64,000 nucleotides of DNA from G963422745 sp965214285 (GTDB taxonomy: Bacteria > Actinomycetota > Acidimicrobiia > Acidimicrobiales > Aldehydirespiratoraceae), in the NCBI GenBank assembly GCA_965214285.1, contig OZ243946.1:1488001-1552000 (forward strand), in the 5' to 3' direction. Below, in pieces: positions 35,200-44,364 of the stretch. Position 1 is the stretch's first letter. Every line of letters begins with the position of its first letter. Below the pieces are notes generated by a model. The model did not search any database. It was not told the origin of the DNA and saw nothing but the letters and a program-made list of their open reading frames with translations. The translations under genes and the position numbers were made by a program.

Positions 35200-36014
35200 G
35201 CGGGCCCAAGACCAACGAGCGGCCCGGCACCAGGGCGCGGCTCGGCTACTTCCGCACGTCTGCGTTCAAGGCCCGCCAGGTGCTCGACGAGATTCGCCAC
35301 AAGAGCTATGCGGAGGCCACGGAGATCCTGGCGTTCTCCGAGCGTGCCGCTGCGAGGCCCATCGCCAAGCTGCTCGACTCTGCGGTGGCCAACGCCGAGC
35401 ACAACAACCACCAGCAGCCCGAAGAGCTCTACGTGTCGGCCTGCTTTGCCGACGAGGGCCCCACCCTGAAGCGCTGGCGGCCGCGTGCCCGCGGGCGTGC
35501 CACCAGCATCCTCAAGCGCACCTGCCACATCACCATCATCGTCGACCGCTACGACGACGAGACCCTCGAGCGGCTGCGCGCCGGAGCGGCTGCGGGCGCC
35601 TCGGGCCAGCAGGCCCAGTCCGAGGCCCGCAGGCGTCGGGTGCTGCAGTCCCAGCGTGCCGCCAAGGCCGCCGCAGCCGAGGAGGCGGCCGCAGCTGAGG
35701 CGGCTGCCGAAGCCGACACCGAGGCCGCCGAGCCGACGGTGGAGGAGCAGGCCGCGGAGATCGTGGCCGCCACCGCCGCCGAGATGGAGGCGACGGTCCC
35801 AGCCGCCGAAGCTGACGCCGGCGAGGCTGATGCTGCCGACGACGATGCCGCCGAGGCTGACGCTGATGCTGCTGACGACGCTGCCGACGTCGATGATTCC
35901 GCCGGCGCAGGCGACGCTGATGTCGAAGCGGCTGTTGCCGACGAAGACGCCGACGCCGAGGCTGATGCTGCCGATGACGATGCCGCCGAGGCCGACGAAG
36001 AGGACGAGAAGTAA
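35196..36014 (+). CDS. rplV: 50S ribosomal protein L22 with very long acidic tail
   Basis: A 272-residue protein. Residues 1-120 are ordinary L22: the TSAFKARQVLDEIRHKSYAEA region and the hairpin around RPRARGRATSILKRTCHITI that lines the exit tunnel. About 150 extra residues follow: first a helical Ala/Gln/Arg part, then an almost pure Ala/Asp/Glu tract to the end. Typical L22 has 110-130 residues. The tail is in frame and ends 2 bases before the rpsC start, so it is not a frameshift artefact. It would project from the subunit surface; its function is unknown. Confidence 0.96.
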   Translation: MSGPKTNERPGTRARLGYFRTSAFKARQVLDEIRHKSYAEATEILAFSERAAARPIAKLLDSAVANAEHNNHQQPEELYVSACFADEGPTLKRWRPRARGRATSILKRTCHITIIVDRYDDETLERLRAGAAAGASGQQAQSEARRRRVLQSQRAAKAAAAEEAAAAEAAAEADTEAAEPTVEEQAAEIVAATAAEMEATVPAAEADAGEADAADDDAAEADADAADDAADVDDSAGAGDADVEAAVADEDADAEADAADDDAAEADEEDEK

Positions 36015-36016
36015 CC

Positions 36017-36919
36017 ATGGGCCAGAAGATCCATCCCTACGGCTTCAGGCTCGGGGTCATCACCGACTGGAAGAGCCGCTGGTTCGCGGACCGCCAGGAG
36101 TACGCCGACAACGTGGTCGAGGACTGGAAGATCCGCGACTACCTGCTGACCGAGCTGCCCCACGCGGCGATCAGCCGGGTCGAGGTTGAGCGCACCCGTG
36201 AGCGGCTGCGCATCGACGTCCACACGGCCCGCCCCGGCATCGTCATCGGGCGCCGCGGCTCCGAGGCCGACCGCCTCCGCAACGGCCTGGCCAAGATCAG
36301 CGGCAACCCCAGGGTGCAGCTCAACATCCAGGAGATCAAGCAGCCCGAGCTCGATGCCGTGCTCATCGCCCAGGGCATCGCCGATCAGCTCGCCGGGCGG
36401 GTCGCCTTCCGCCGGGCCATGAAACGCGCCGTGCAGAACGCCCAGAAGGCGGGGGCTCTCGGCATCCGGGTGCAGTGCTCGGGCAGGCTCGGCGGCTCGG
36501 AGATGGCACGCACCGAGTGGTACCGGGAAGGCCGGGTGCCGCTGCACACCCTGCGCGCCGATGTCGACTACGGCTTCCGCGAGGCGCGCACCACCGCCGG
36601 GCGCATCGGCGTGAAGGTCTGGCTCTACAAGGGCGACATCCTGCCCTACAAGACCCAGGCCGAGGACAAGGCCACCCTGGAGGCCGCCATGGCCGCGGGC
36701 GAGACGTCCGGCCAGTCGCGGCCGCGGCGCATCGTGTCGAGCGCGGCGGCGCGGCGCCGCATGTCCACGCCGGTCACCGACGCCGAGTTCGACGAGGATC
36801 CGGCGCCGCTGATCAAGGAAGCCGACCCCGAGTTCGAGAAGCTCCTCGACGAGGAGGACGCCATCGAGGCGTCCACCCGCGAGCAGAACGAGACCCCGCA
36901 TTTCCGGTCGAGCGACTGA
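36017..36919 (+). CDS. rpsC: 30S ribosomal protein S3 with C-terminal extension
   Basis: A 300-residue protein of the mRNA entry site. The family start MGQKIHPYGFRLGVITDWKS, the KH-domain loop GIVIGRRGSEADRL and the RTEWYREGRVPLHTLRADVDYG segment are standard. After the core ends near 215 (VWLYKGDILPYKTQ), about 80 charged residues follow, rich in Glu and Asp near the end. Actinobacterial S3 often has a tail of 40-60 residues. Confidence 0.97.
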   Translation: MGQKIHPYGFRLGVITDWKSRWFADRQEYADNVVEDWKIRDYLLTELPHAAISRVEVERTRERLRIDVHTARPGIVIGRRGSEADRLRNGLAKISGNPRVQLNIQEIKQPELDAVLIAQGIADQLAGRVAFRRAMKRAVQNAQKAGALGIRVQCSGRLGGSEMARTEWYREGRVPLHTLRADVDYGFREARTTAGRIGVKVWLYKGDILPYKTQAEDKATLEAAMAAGETSGQSRPRRIVSSAAARRRMSTPVTDAEFDEDPAPLIKEADPEFEKLLDEEDAIEASTREQNETPHFRSSD

Positions 36920-36928
36920 GCGCCTGCC

Positions 36929-37345
36929 ATGTTGATGCCCAAGAAAGTCAAGCACCGCAAGCACCACCGGGGCCGCACCAAGGGCGTGTCCAAGGGGCGC
37001 ACCGAGGTCTCCTACGGCGACTACGGCATCCAAGCGCTCGAGCCGGGCTGGATCACGGCCCGCCAGATCGAGGCGGCTCGCGTGGCCATGACCCGCCACA
37101 TCAAGCGCGGCGGCAAGGTCTGGATCAACGTGTTCCCCGACAAGCCCGTCACCCAGAAGCCGGCGGAGACCCGCATGGGCTCGGGCAAGGGCAACCCCGA
37201 GCGCTGGGTGGCCGTGGTGCGCCCCGGGCGGGTGCTCTTCGAGCTGACCTACCACAACCCCGAGATCGCCCGGGCCGCCATCGACCGCGCCATCCAGAAG
37301 CTGCCCGTCAAGGCCCGCTTCGTGAGCCGCGAGGAGGGCTTCTGA
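36929..37345 (+). CDS. rplP: 50S ribosomal protein L16
   Basis: A 138-residue protein near the A site. The start MLMPKKVKHRKHHRG and the GSGKGNPERWVAVVRPGRVLFEL segment are diagnostic. The second ATG at 36935 is an alternative start. The stop overlaps the rpmC ATG by one base. Confidence 0.97.
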   Translation: MLMPKKVKHRKHHRGRTKGVSKGRTEVSYGDYGIQALEPGWITARQIEAARVAMTRHIKRGGKVWINVFPDKPVTQKPAETRMGSGKGNPERWVAVVRPGRVLFELTYHNPEIARAAIDRAIQKLPVKARFVSREEGF

Positions 37346-37590
37346 TGGCCCGCGCCAAGGCCCTGGCCGACCTCGGCGACAAGGATCTCGCAGAGAAGCT
37401 GAGCGACTCCAAGCAGGAGCTGTTCAACCTGCGCTTCCAGCGGGCCACCAACGAGCTCGACGACACCTCGCGGGTCAAGGCGGTCAAGAAGGAGATCGCC
37501 CGCGTGCTCACCGAGATGCGCGCCCGTGAGATCGCCGCCGCCGAAGCCCTCGCCGCCGCCGGGCAGTCCGAGAAAGCCGAGGCACGCTGA
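37345..37590 (+). CDS. rpmC: 50S ribosomal protein L29
   Basis: An 81-residue protein with the family's antiparallel helical hairpin (LAEKLSDSKQELFNLRFQRATNEL, then RVKAVKKEIARVLTEMRARE). An Ala-rich tail of about 15 residues closes it. The ATG shares a base with the rplP stop, and the stop shares a base with the rpsQ start. Confidence 0.96.
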   Translation: MARAKALADLGDKDLAEKLSDSKQELFNLRFQRATNELDDTSRVKAVKKEIARVLTEMRAREIAAAEALAAAGQSEKAEAR

Positions 37591-37859
37591 TGGACGACCA
37601 AGCCAAGCGCCCCAATGCCCGCAAGGTCCGCGAGGGCACGGTGGTGTCCAACAGCATGGACAAGACCGTGGTGGTGCGCGTCGTGGACCGGGTGCGCCAC
37701 AGCCGCTACGCCAAGACCGTGCAGCGCAACAAGAAGCTGCACGTGCACGACGAGGACAACACCCTCAACGTCGGCGACCGGGTGCGGGTGGCCGAGACCC
37801 GCCCGCTGTCGAAGAACAAGCGCTGGCGGCTGCTGGAGATCGTGGAGCGTGCCAAGTGA
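37590..37859 (+). CDS. rpsQ: 30S ribosomal protein S17
   Basis: An 89-residue OB-fold protein that binds 16S rRNA early. It has REGTVVSNSMDKTVVVRVVDRVRH and the closing ETRPLSKNKRWRLLEIVERA motif. It is tightly coupled to rpmC and rplN. Confidence 0.97.
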   Translation: MDDQAKRPNARKVREGTVVSNSMDKTVVVRVVDRVRHSRYAKTVQRNKKLHVHDEDNTLNVGDRVRVAETRPLSKNKRWRLLEIVERAK

Positions 37860-38224
37860 TCCAGCAGGAGTCGCGCCTGCGGGTGGCCGACAACTCCGGC
37901 GCCAAGGAGGTGCTGTGCATCAAGGTGCTCGGCGGCTCCAAGCGCCGCTACGCCTCGATCGGCGACGTCTTCGTGGCCACCGTCAAGGACGCCATCCCCG
38001 GCGCCGCGGTCAAGCGCGGCGACGTGGTGAGCTGCGTGGTGGTGCGCACCAAGAAGGAGAAGCGGCGCGGCGACGGCAGCTACATCCGCTTCGACGAGAA
38101 CGCCGCGGTGCTCATCAACGAGCACCGTCAGCCCCGCGGCACCCGCATCTTCGGGCCGGTCGGGCGCGAGCTGCGCGACAAGCAGTTCATGCGGATCGTC
38201 TCGCTGGCCCCGGAGGTGCTGTGA
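37856..38224 (+). CDS. rplN: 50S ribosomal protein L14
   Basis: A 122-residue protein, the exact family length. It starts with GTG at 37856, overlapping the rpsQ stop as GTGA. It has the family start IQQESRLRVADNSGAKE, the RGDVVSCVVVRTKKE segment and the RGTRIFGPVGRELRD motif. Confidence 0.97.
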   Translation: MIQQESRLRVADNSGAKEVLCIKVLGGSKRRYASIGDVFVATVKDAIPGAAVKRGDVVSCVVVRTKKEKRRGDGSYIRFDENAAVLINEHRQPRGTRIFGPVGRELRDKQFMRIVSLAPEVL

Positions 38225-38535
38225 TGAAGATCCTCAAGGGCGACCGGGTGGTGGTCATCTCGGGCAAGGACAAGGGCGCCGAGGGCACCGTCGAGCGGGC
38301 CATCCCCACCGCCGGGAAGGTGATCGTGGAGGGCGTCAACCTCGCCCGCAAGCACCAGAAGCCGACCCGCGGCGACCAGCAGGGCGGGATCATCGAGAAG
38401 GCCATGCCGATACACGTGTCCAACGTGGCCGTGATCAGCCCCGCCGACGGCAAGGCCACCCGGGTCGGCTATCGAATCGAGCCCGACGGCACCAAGGTGC
38501 GCGTCTGCAAGCGCAGCGGCGAGGTGATCAAGTGA
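38224..38535 (+). CDS. rplX: 50S ribosomal protein L24
   Basis: A 103-residue assembly initiator with an N-terminal KOW motif (KGDRVVVISGKDKGAEGTV). The start is ATG at 38224; the GTG at 38221 in the same frame, overlapping rplN, is an alternative. The middle has the family segment KVIVEGVNLARKHQKP. Confidence 0.97.
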   Translation: MKILKGDRVVVISGKDKGAEGTVERAIPTAGKVIVEGVNLARKHQKPTRGDQQGGIIEKAMPIHVSNVAVISPADGKATRVGYRIEPDGTKVRVCKRSGEVIK

Positions 38536-39119
38536 GCCCCGCCGCAGCCCCGACCGCCCCGACTGGCGCCGCGCCCCGCCTGCGCAGCCGCTACCGCGAC
38601 GAGATCCGCGCCGCCGTGCAGGCCGAGCTGGGCCTGCCCAATGCGATGATGACCCCGCGGCTCGACAAGATCGTGCTCAACATGGGTGTCGGCGATGCCG
38701 TCGTGCAGGCCAAGCTGCTCGAAGGCGCCCTGGCCGACATGGAGGTCATCGCGGGCCAGAAGCCCGTGGTGACCCGCGCCAAGAAGTCGCTGGCGGGTTT
38801 CAAGCTGCGCGAAGGCCAGGCCATCGGCTGCAAGGCGACCCTGCGCGGCGACCGCATGTACGAGTTCTTCGACCGCCTGATCTCGCTGGCGATACCGAGG
38901 ATCCGGGACTTCCGGGGGCTCTCGCCGCGCTCCTTCGACGGCCACGGCAACTACACCTTCGGGGTCACCGAGCAGCTGATCTTCCCAGAGATCGACTACG
39001 ACAAGGTCGATGCCACCAGAGGCATGGACATCACGATCGTCACCACGGCGACCAACGACGAACACGGCCGGGTGCTCCTGGAGGCGCTCGGCTTCCCGTT
39101 CCGACGACAAGGAAACTGA
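38532..39119 (+). CDS. rplE: 50S ribosomal protein L5
   Basis: A 195-residue 5S rRNA-binding protein. The GTG start overlaps rplX as GTGA. An Ala/Pro-rich lead of about 15 residues comes before the core, which has KIVLNMGVGDA, AKKSLAGFKLREGQAIG and DFRGLSPRSFDGHGNYTFG, the standard L5 blocks. Confidence 0.97.
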   Translation: MSPAAAPTAPTGAAPRLRSRYRDEIRAAVQAELGLPNAMMTPRLDKIVLNMGVGDAVVQAKLLEGALADMEVIAGQKPVVTRAKKSLAGFKLREGQAIGCKATLRGDRMYEFFDRLISLAIPRIRDFRGLSPRSFDGHGNYTFGVTEQLIFPEIDYDKVDATRGMDITIVTTATNDEHGRVLLEALGFPFRRQGN

Positions 39120-39122
39120 TTC

Positions 39123-39308
39123 ATGGCAAAGAAGGCTCTGGCGCAGAAGCAGCAGCGTGTCCCCAAGTTCAGGGTGCGCGCCTACACGCGGTGTCGCCGC
39201 TGCGGTCGCCCGCAGTCGGTGTACCGCAAGTTCGGCCTGTGCCGGATCTGCCTGCGCAAGATGGCCCACGCCGGCGAGCTGCCCGGCGTGAAGAAGGCGA
39301 GCTGGTAG
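39123..39308 (+). CDS. rpsN: 30S ribosomal protein S14, zinc-binding type Z
   Basis: A 61-residue short S14 with two CxxC pairs (CRRCG and CRICL) that hold zinc. This form is usual in actinobacteria and firmicutes; zinc-free longer paralogues replace it under zinc limitation in some species. It starts 4 bases after rplE. Confidence 0.97.
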   Translation: MAKKALAQKQQRVPKFRVRAYTRCRRCGRPQSVYRKFGLCRICLRKMAHAGELPGVKKASW

Positions 39309-39317
39309 GGCGAGACC

Positions 39318-39722
39318 ATGACCATGACCGACCCGATCTCCGACATGCTGACCCGCATCCGCAACGCCAACGTGGCGATGCACGACGAGGTGTCGATGCC
39401 GTCGTCGCGCCAGAAGCGCGCCCTGGCGGAGGTGCTGGAGCGCGAGGGCTACATCGCATCCTTCGCCGAGACCCCCAACGACGACCATCCAGGCAGCACG
39501 CTCACCATCGAGATGAAGTACAGCCCCGAGCGGGCACGCGTCATCTCGGGCCTGCGCCGGGTGTCCAAGCCCGGCCTGCGCATCTACCGGCGCCGCCACG
39601 AGATCCCCCGCGTGCAAGGCGGCCTGGGCGTGGCCGTGGTGTCCACCAACAAAGGCCTGATGTCGGATCGCGAAGCCCGTAGGAACCGCATGGGCGGCGA
39701 GATCCTGTGCTTCGTGTGGTGA
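39318..39722 (+). CDS. rpsH: 30S ribosomal protein S8
   Basis: A 134-residue 16S rRNA-binding protein and, in other bacteria, the repressor of the spc genes. It begins MTDPISDMLTRIRNAN after an extra MT and has the RVSKPGLRIYRRRHEIPRVQGGLGVAVVSTNKG C-terminal block. An 82-base space separates it from rplF, the longest gap in the early part of the cluster. Confidence 0.97.
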   Translation: MTMTDPISDMLTRIRNANVAMHDEVSMPSSRQKRALAEVLEREGYIASFAETPNDDHPGSTLTIEMKYSPERARVISGLRRVSKPGLRIYRRRHEIPRVQGGLGVAVVSTNKGLMSDREARRNRMGGEILCFVW

Positions 39723-39804
39723 GAGAGGCGCGCGCGATGCACGACACGACCCGAGCAGCCGAGCAGGCCCGCAAGACGCAGACGACGAGAGCAGCGTGGT
39801 CACG

Positions 39805-40356
39805 ATGTCTCGGGTAGGCAAGACGCCGATCGCCGTGCCCGAAGGGGTGGAGGTGAGCATCGACGGTGCCGCGGTCACCGTGAGCGGCTCGCGGGGCACG
39901 CTGGCACGCGAGCTGCCCGGTGACATCCGGGCGCGCCTGCGCGACGGCGAGGTGATCGTGGAACGGCCCGACGAGACCACCGAGTCCAAGGCGCTGCACG
40001 GCCTCAGCCGGTCGCTGGTCAACAACATGGTCCTCGGCGTCAGCGAGGGCTTCGCCAAGGAGCTGCAGATCCAAGGCGTCGGCTACCGCGTGGACGAGGA
40101 AAAGTTCAAGGAGGACCCCAGCACCCTGGTGCTGTTGCTGGGCTTCAGCCACGCCGTCAGCGTCAAGGCGCCCGAGGGCATCGCCTTCGATCTCGTGAAC
40201 CCGAAGCAGATCCTCGTCACCGGGATCGACAAGCAGCTCGTCGGTCAGGTCGCCGCGGACATCCGCAAGTGGCGCAAGCCCGAGCCCTACAAGGGCAAGG
40301 GCATCCGCTACGCAGGCGAGCGGGTGCTGCGCAAGGCCGGAAAGGCGGCGAAGTAG
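39805..40356 (+). CDS. rplF: 50S ribosomal protein L6
   Basis: A 183-residue protein with two homologous domains. It has the MSRVGKTPIAVPEGVEV start and the closing EPYKGKGIRYAGERVLRKAGK motif. I chose the ATG at 39805, which gives the canonical N-terminus; a GTG at 39796 with GAGAGC before it is an alternative. Confidence 0.97.
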   Translation: MSRVGKTPIAVPEGVEVSIDGAAVTVSGSRGTLARELPGDIRARLRDGEVIVERPDETTESKALHGLSRSLVNNMVLGVSEGFAKELQIQGVGYRVDEEKFKEDPSTLVLLLGFSHAVSVKAPEGIAFDLVNPKQILVTGIDKQLVGQVAADIRKWRKPEPYKGKGIRYAGERVLRKAGKAAK

Positions 40357-40358
40357 CC

Positions 40359-40724
40359 ATGGCCGTGTCCACTCGCGACCGCCGTCTCGCACGCATCCGC
40401 CGCCACCGCCGGGTCCGCAAGCACCTGCGCGGCACGCCCGAACGGCCCCGCGTGGCCGTTTACCGCTCCAACAAGCACATGTCCGCCCAGATCGTCGACG
40501 ACATCGCAGGCGTCACCCTGGTCTCGGCGTCGACCACCGAGCCCGCTCTGCGCGGCGAGCACAACGCCAACGTCGACGCTGCCGCCAAGGTCGGCGCCGC
40601 GTTGGCCGAGCGGGCCACAGCGGCGGGCATCGACACGGTGGTCTTCGACCGGGGCGGTTTCCGCTACCACGGCCGGGTGGCTGCGCTGGCCGCAGCAGCC
40701 CGTGAGGGAGGCTTGGAGTTCTGA
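40359..40724 (+). CDS. rplR: 50S ribosomal protein L18
   Basis: A 121-residue 5S rRNA-binding protein. An Arg-rich N-terminus (RRLARIRRHRRVRKHLRGTPERPR) precedes the YRSNKHMSAQIVDD and VVFDRGGFRYHGRVAALAAAAREGGLEF blocks. It starts 3 bases after rplF and overlaps rpsE by one base. Confidence 0.97.
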   Translation: MAVSTRDRRLARIRRHRRVRKHLRGTPERPRVAVYRSNKHMSAQIVDDIAGVTLVSASTTEPALRGEHNANVDAAAKVGAALAERATAAGIDTVVFDRGGFRYHGRVAALAAAAREGGLEF

Positions 40725-41395
40725 TGGCATTCCAACGCAGCAACGAACGCGACAATCCACGCGACGGAGGCGAGGGCCTGCGCGAGGCCCGCGTCATCAA
40801 CATCAACCGGGTGGCCAAGGTCGTCAAGGGCGGCAGGCGCTTCTCGTTCGCCGCCCTGGTGGTGATCGGCGACGGCGCGGGCAAGGTCGGCCTGGGCTAC
40901 GGCAAGGCCAAGGAGGTGCCCCTGGCTATCCAGAAAGGCACCGAAGAGGCCCGCCGCAGCCTGTTCTCGGTGCCCATGGCTGGCTCCACCATCGTGCACG
41001 AGACGATCGGCGAGCTCGGCGCCGGCAGGGTGCTGCTCAAGCCGGCCGCTCCCGGCACCGGCGTGATCGCAGGCGGCGCCGCCCGGGCGATCCTCGAGGA
41101 GGCCGGCATCCACGACGTGTTGTGCAAGTCGCTGGGCTCGCCCAACCACATCAACGTGGCCCGGGCCACCATCAACGGCTTGGCGAGCCTGCGCCGTCCC
41201 GACGAGATCGCCCGCTTGCGCGGCCTGGCCCCCGACGAGTTCCTGCCTGCTGCCTTGTGGCAGGCCTACCGCGAATCCGAGGGGGCGGCCGAGGCCGCGG
41301 CCGCGGCGCTCGCGGCGAAGGCGGCCGAAACCACTGCCGCCGGCGAGGGTGCGGGCAGCCGCCCAGGCGAGTCGCCCGCGGCCAAGGTGTCGTGA
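40724..41395 (+). CDS. rpsE: 30S ribosomal protein S5
   Basis: A 223-residue protein of the decoding region. It has the double-stranded RNA-binding domain VININRVAKVVKGGRRFSFAALVVIGDG, followed by the GAGRVLLKPAAPGTGVIAGGAARAILE block and SLGSPNHINVARAT. A 45-residue Ala/Glu-rich tail extends beyond the usual core. Confidence 0.97.
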   Translation: MAFQRSNERDNPRDGGEGLREARVININRVAKVVKGGRRFSFAALVVIGDGAGKVGLGYGKAKEVPLAIQKGTEEARRSLFSVPMAGSTIVHETIGELGAGRVLLKPAAPGTGVIAGGAARAILEEAGIHDVLCKSLGSPNHINVARATINGLASLRRPDEIARLRGLAPDEFLPAALWQAYRESEGAAEAAAAALAAKAAETTAAGEGAGSRPGESPAAKVS

Positions 41396-41799
41396 TGGCG
41401 CTGCAGGTCACACAGGTCCGCAGCTCTATCGGCTGCAAGCCCAAGCAGCGGGGCACGCTGCGCGCCCTGGGGCTGCGCGGCATCGGTCGCAGCAATACGC
41501 TCGAAGACCGGCCCGAGATACGGGGCATGATCGCCCGCGTGCCTCACCTGGTGACCGTCGCCGAGATCGAGGCTGCCCCGGCGAGCGAAGCGCCCGAGAC
41601 CCGGCCTGAGCCCGCCGCCGAGCCGGCGGCCAAGCCCGCAACCAAGAGCACTGCCAAACCCACGGCCAAGAAAGCCGCCAAGAGCACAGCCAAGCCCGCC
41701 GCCAAGAAGGCTGCGAAGAAGGCGACCAAGCCCGCCGCCAAGAAGGCCGCCAAGGGCAGAGCCAAGTCCGCCGCGAAGAAGCCTGAGGCAACACCATGA
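41395..41799 (+). CDS. rpmD: 50S ribosomal protein L30 with basic Lys/Ala tail
   Basis: A 134-residue protein. Residues 1-58 are normal L30 (QVTQVRSSIGCKPKQRGTLRALGLRGIGRSNTLED). About 75 further residues consist mainly of repeats such as AAKKA, TKPAAK and STAKP, resembling the tails of histone H1-like bacterial proteins. Typical bacterial L30 has about 60 residues. The tail is in frame and overlaps the rplO ATG by 4 bases, so it belongs to the gene. Confidence 0.95.
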   Translation: MALQVTQVRSSIGCKPKQRGTLRALGLRGIGRSNTLEDRPEIRGMIARVPHLVTVAEIEAAPASEAPETRPEPAAEPAAKPATKSTAKPTAKKAAKSTAKPAAKKAAKKATKPAAKKAAKGRAKSAAKKPEATP

Positions 41800-42287
41800 T
41801 CAAGCTGCACGACCTGAAGCCGCCGGAGGGCTCGAACCGCCGCGCCAAGCGCAAGGCCCGGGGCATCGCCGGCAAGGGCGGCAAGACCGCAGGCCGCGGC
41901 ACCAAGGGCCAGCGCGCCCGCGGGTCCGTGCCGCTGCGCTACGAAGGCGGCCAGATGCCGCTGCTGCAGCGCGTCCCCAAGCTGCGCGGCTTCACCAACC
42001 CGTTCCGCGTCTCCTACCAGGCTGTCAACCTCGACACCATCGCTCAGACTGGGCTCGCCGAGATCAGCCCCGAGATCCTGCACCAGCGGGGCCTTGTCTC
42101 CAAGGGCGCCCTGGTCAAGATCCTGGGCCGCGGCGAGATCAGCACGGCCGTCGACGTGAAGGCGCACGCCTTCTCGAAGTCCGCCGCTGAGGCCATCGTC
42201 GCAGCAGGCGGCAGCGTTGCCAAGCTCGACCTGCCGTGGAAGGTGCGCCCCGCCCACGGCAGCTACAGCCAGCACACCAACCGCTAG
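41796..42287 (+). CDS. rplO: 50S ribosomal protein L15
   Basis: A 163-residue late-assembly protein. It has IKLHDLKPPEGSNRRAKRKARGIAGKGGKTAGRGTKGQ at the start and the YEGGQMPLLQRVPKLRGF block. It couples to rpmD by an ATGA overlap; secY follows after 26 bases. Confidence 0.97.
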   Translation: MIKLHDLKPPEGSNRRAKRKARGIAGKGGKTAGRGTKGQRARGSVPLRYEGGQMPLLQRVPKLRGFTNPFRVSYQAVNLDTIAQTGLAEISPEILHQRGLVSKGALVKILGRGEISTAVDVKAHAFSKSAAEAIVAAGGSVAKLDLPWKVRPAHGSYSQHTNR

Positions 42288-42313
42288 GCCACACGCACAA
42301 ACAGGAGGCCGCC

Positions 42314-43645
<1,332 letters not shown>

Positions 43646-43664
43646 CACCACGCCGGGCACGCCG

Positions 43665-44240
43665 ATGAACGGCGTGCTGCGCATGGCGATGCTGGGCAGG
43701 CAGGGCTCGGGCAAGGGCACCCAGTCGCTGCGGGTCTGCGAGGCCTTCGGCTGCGTGCACCTCTCCACCGGCGACATGCTGCGTGCCGCGGTGGCCTCGG
43801 GCAGCGAGCTGGGCCGCCAGGCCGAGAAGCTGATGAGCGCCGGCGAGCTGGTGGGCGACGACGTGGTCAACGGCATCGTCGCCGAGCGCATCGCGGCCGA
43901 CGACATCACCGCCAACGGCGTGCTCTTCGACGGCTTCCCGCGTACCGCCGAGCAGGCCGAGGCGCTGAGCCGGATGCTCGCGGGACTCGGCCAGACGCTC
44001 ACGCTGGCGGTCAACATCGACGTCGACGTCGCCGAGGTCACCCAGCGGATGCTCACCCGGGGCCGGGTGGACGACACGCCCGAGGCCATCGCCCGCCGCC
44101 TCGACCTCTACGACGCCCAGACGGCGCCGCTGCTGGACTGGTTCGCAGACCACGACCTGCTCGTGACCGTGGAGGGCACCGGCAGCGAAGCCGAGATCTT
44201 CGAGCGCCTGCGCACCGTCATCGAGAGCCGTCTCAAATGA
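43665..44240 (+). CDS. adk: Adenylate kinase, short (lidless) form
   Basis: A 191-residue enzyme (ATP + AMP to 2 ADP). The P-loop is MLGRQGSGKGTQ near 9-20, and the AMP site is HLSTGDMLRAAV and FDGFPRT. The long zinc-type lid is absent; a short segment (MLTRGRVDDTPEAIARRLDLYD) replaces it, as in actinobacterial adenylate kinases. In most relatives map follows, but here it does not. Confidence 0.96.
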   Translation: MNGVLRMAMLGRQGSGKGTQSLRVCEAFGCVHLSTGDMLRAAVASGSELGRQAEKLMSAGELVGDDVVNGIVAERIAADDITANGVLFDGFPRTAEQAEALSRMLAGLGQTLTLAVNIDVDVAEVTQRMLTRGRVDDTPEAIARRLDLYDAQTAPLLDWFADHDLLVTVEGTGSEAEIFERLRTVIESRLK

Positions 44241-44263
44241 TCGCCGTGGCGCCCGCGAGCAGG

Positions 44264-44292
44264 TTGGGTGCATCGCCAGTGCCCGCTAGCGT
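44264..44292 (+). promoter_or_regulatory. Promoter before infA
   Basis: TTGGGT (44264-44269) and TAGCGT (44287-44292) with 17-base spacing lie between adk and infA. Two hairpins follow in the leader: a 7-pair stem at 44302-44318 with a GGC loop, and a second stem around CCTGCC/GGCAGG (about 44326-44344). The infA-rpmJ-rpsM-rpsK-rpsD-rpoA-rplQ genes could thus be expressed separately from the upstream cluster. Confidence 0.5.
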
Positions 44293-44364
44293 TGTCCGTC
44301 GGCCTGTCGGCGACAGGCTGCTCGCGCCTGCCAGATCGGCAGGGCGTTTCCAGGAGGTTCAGCC

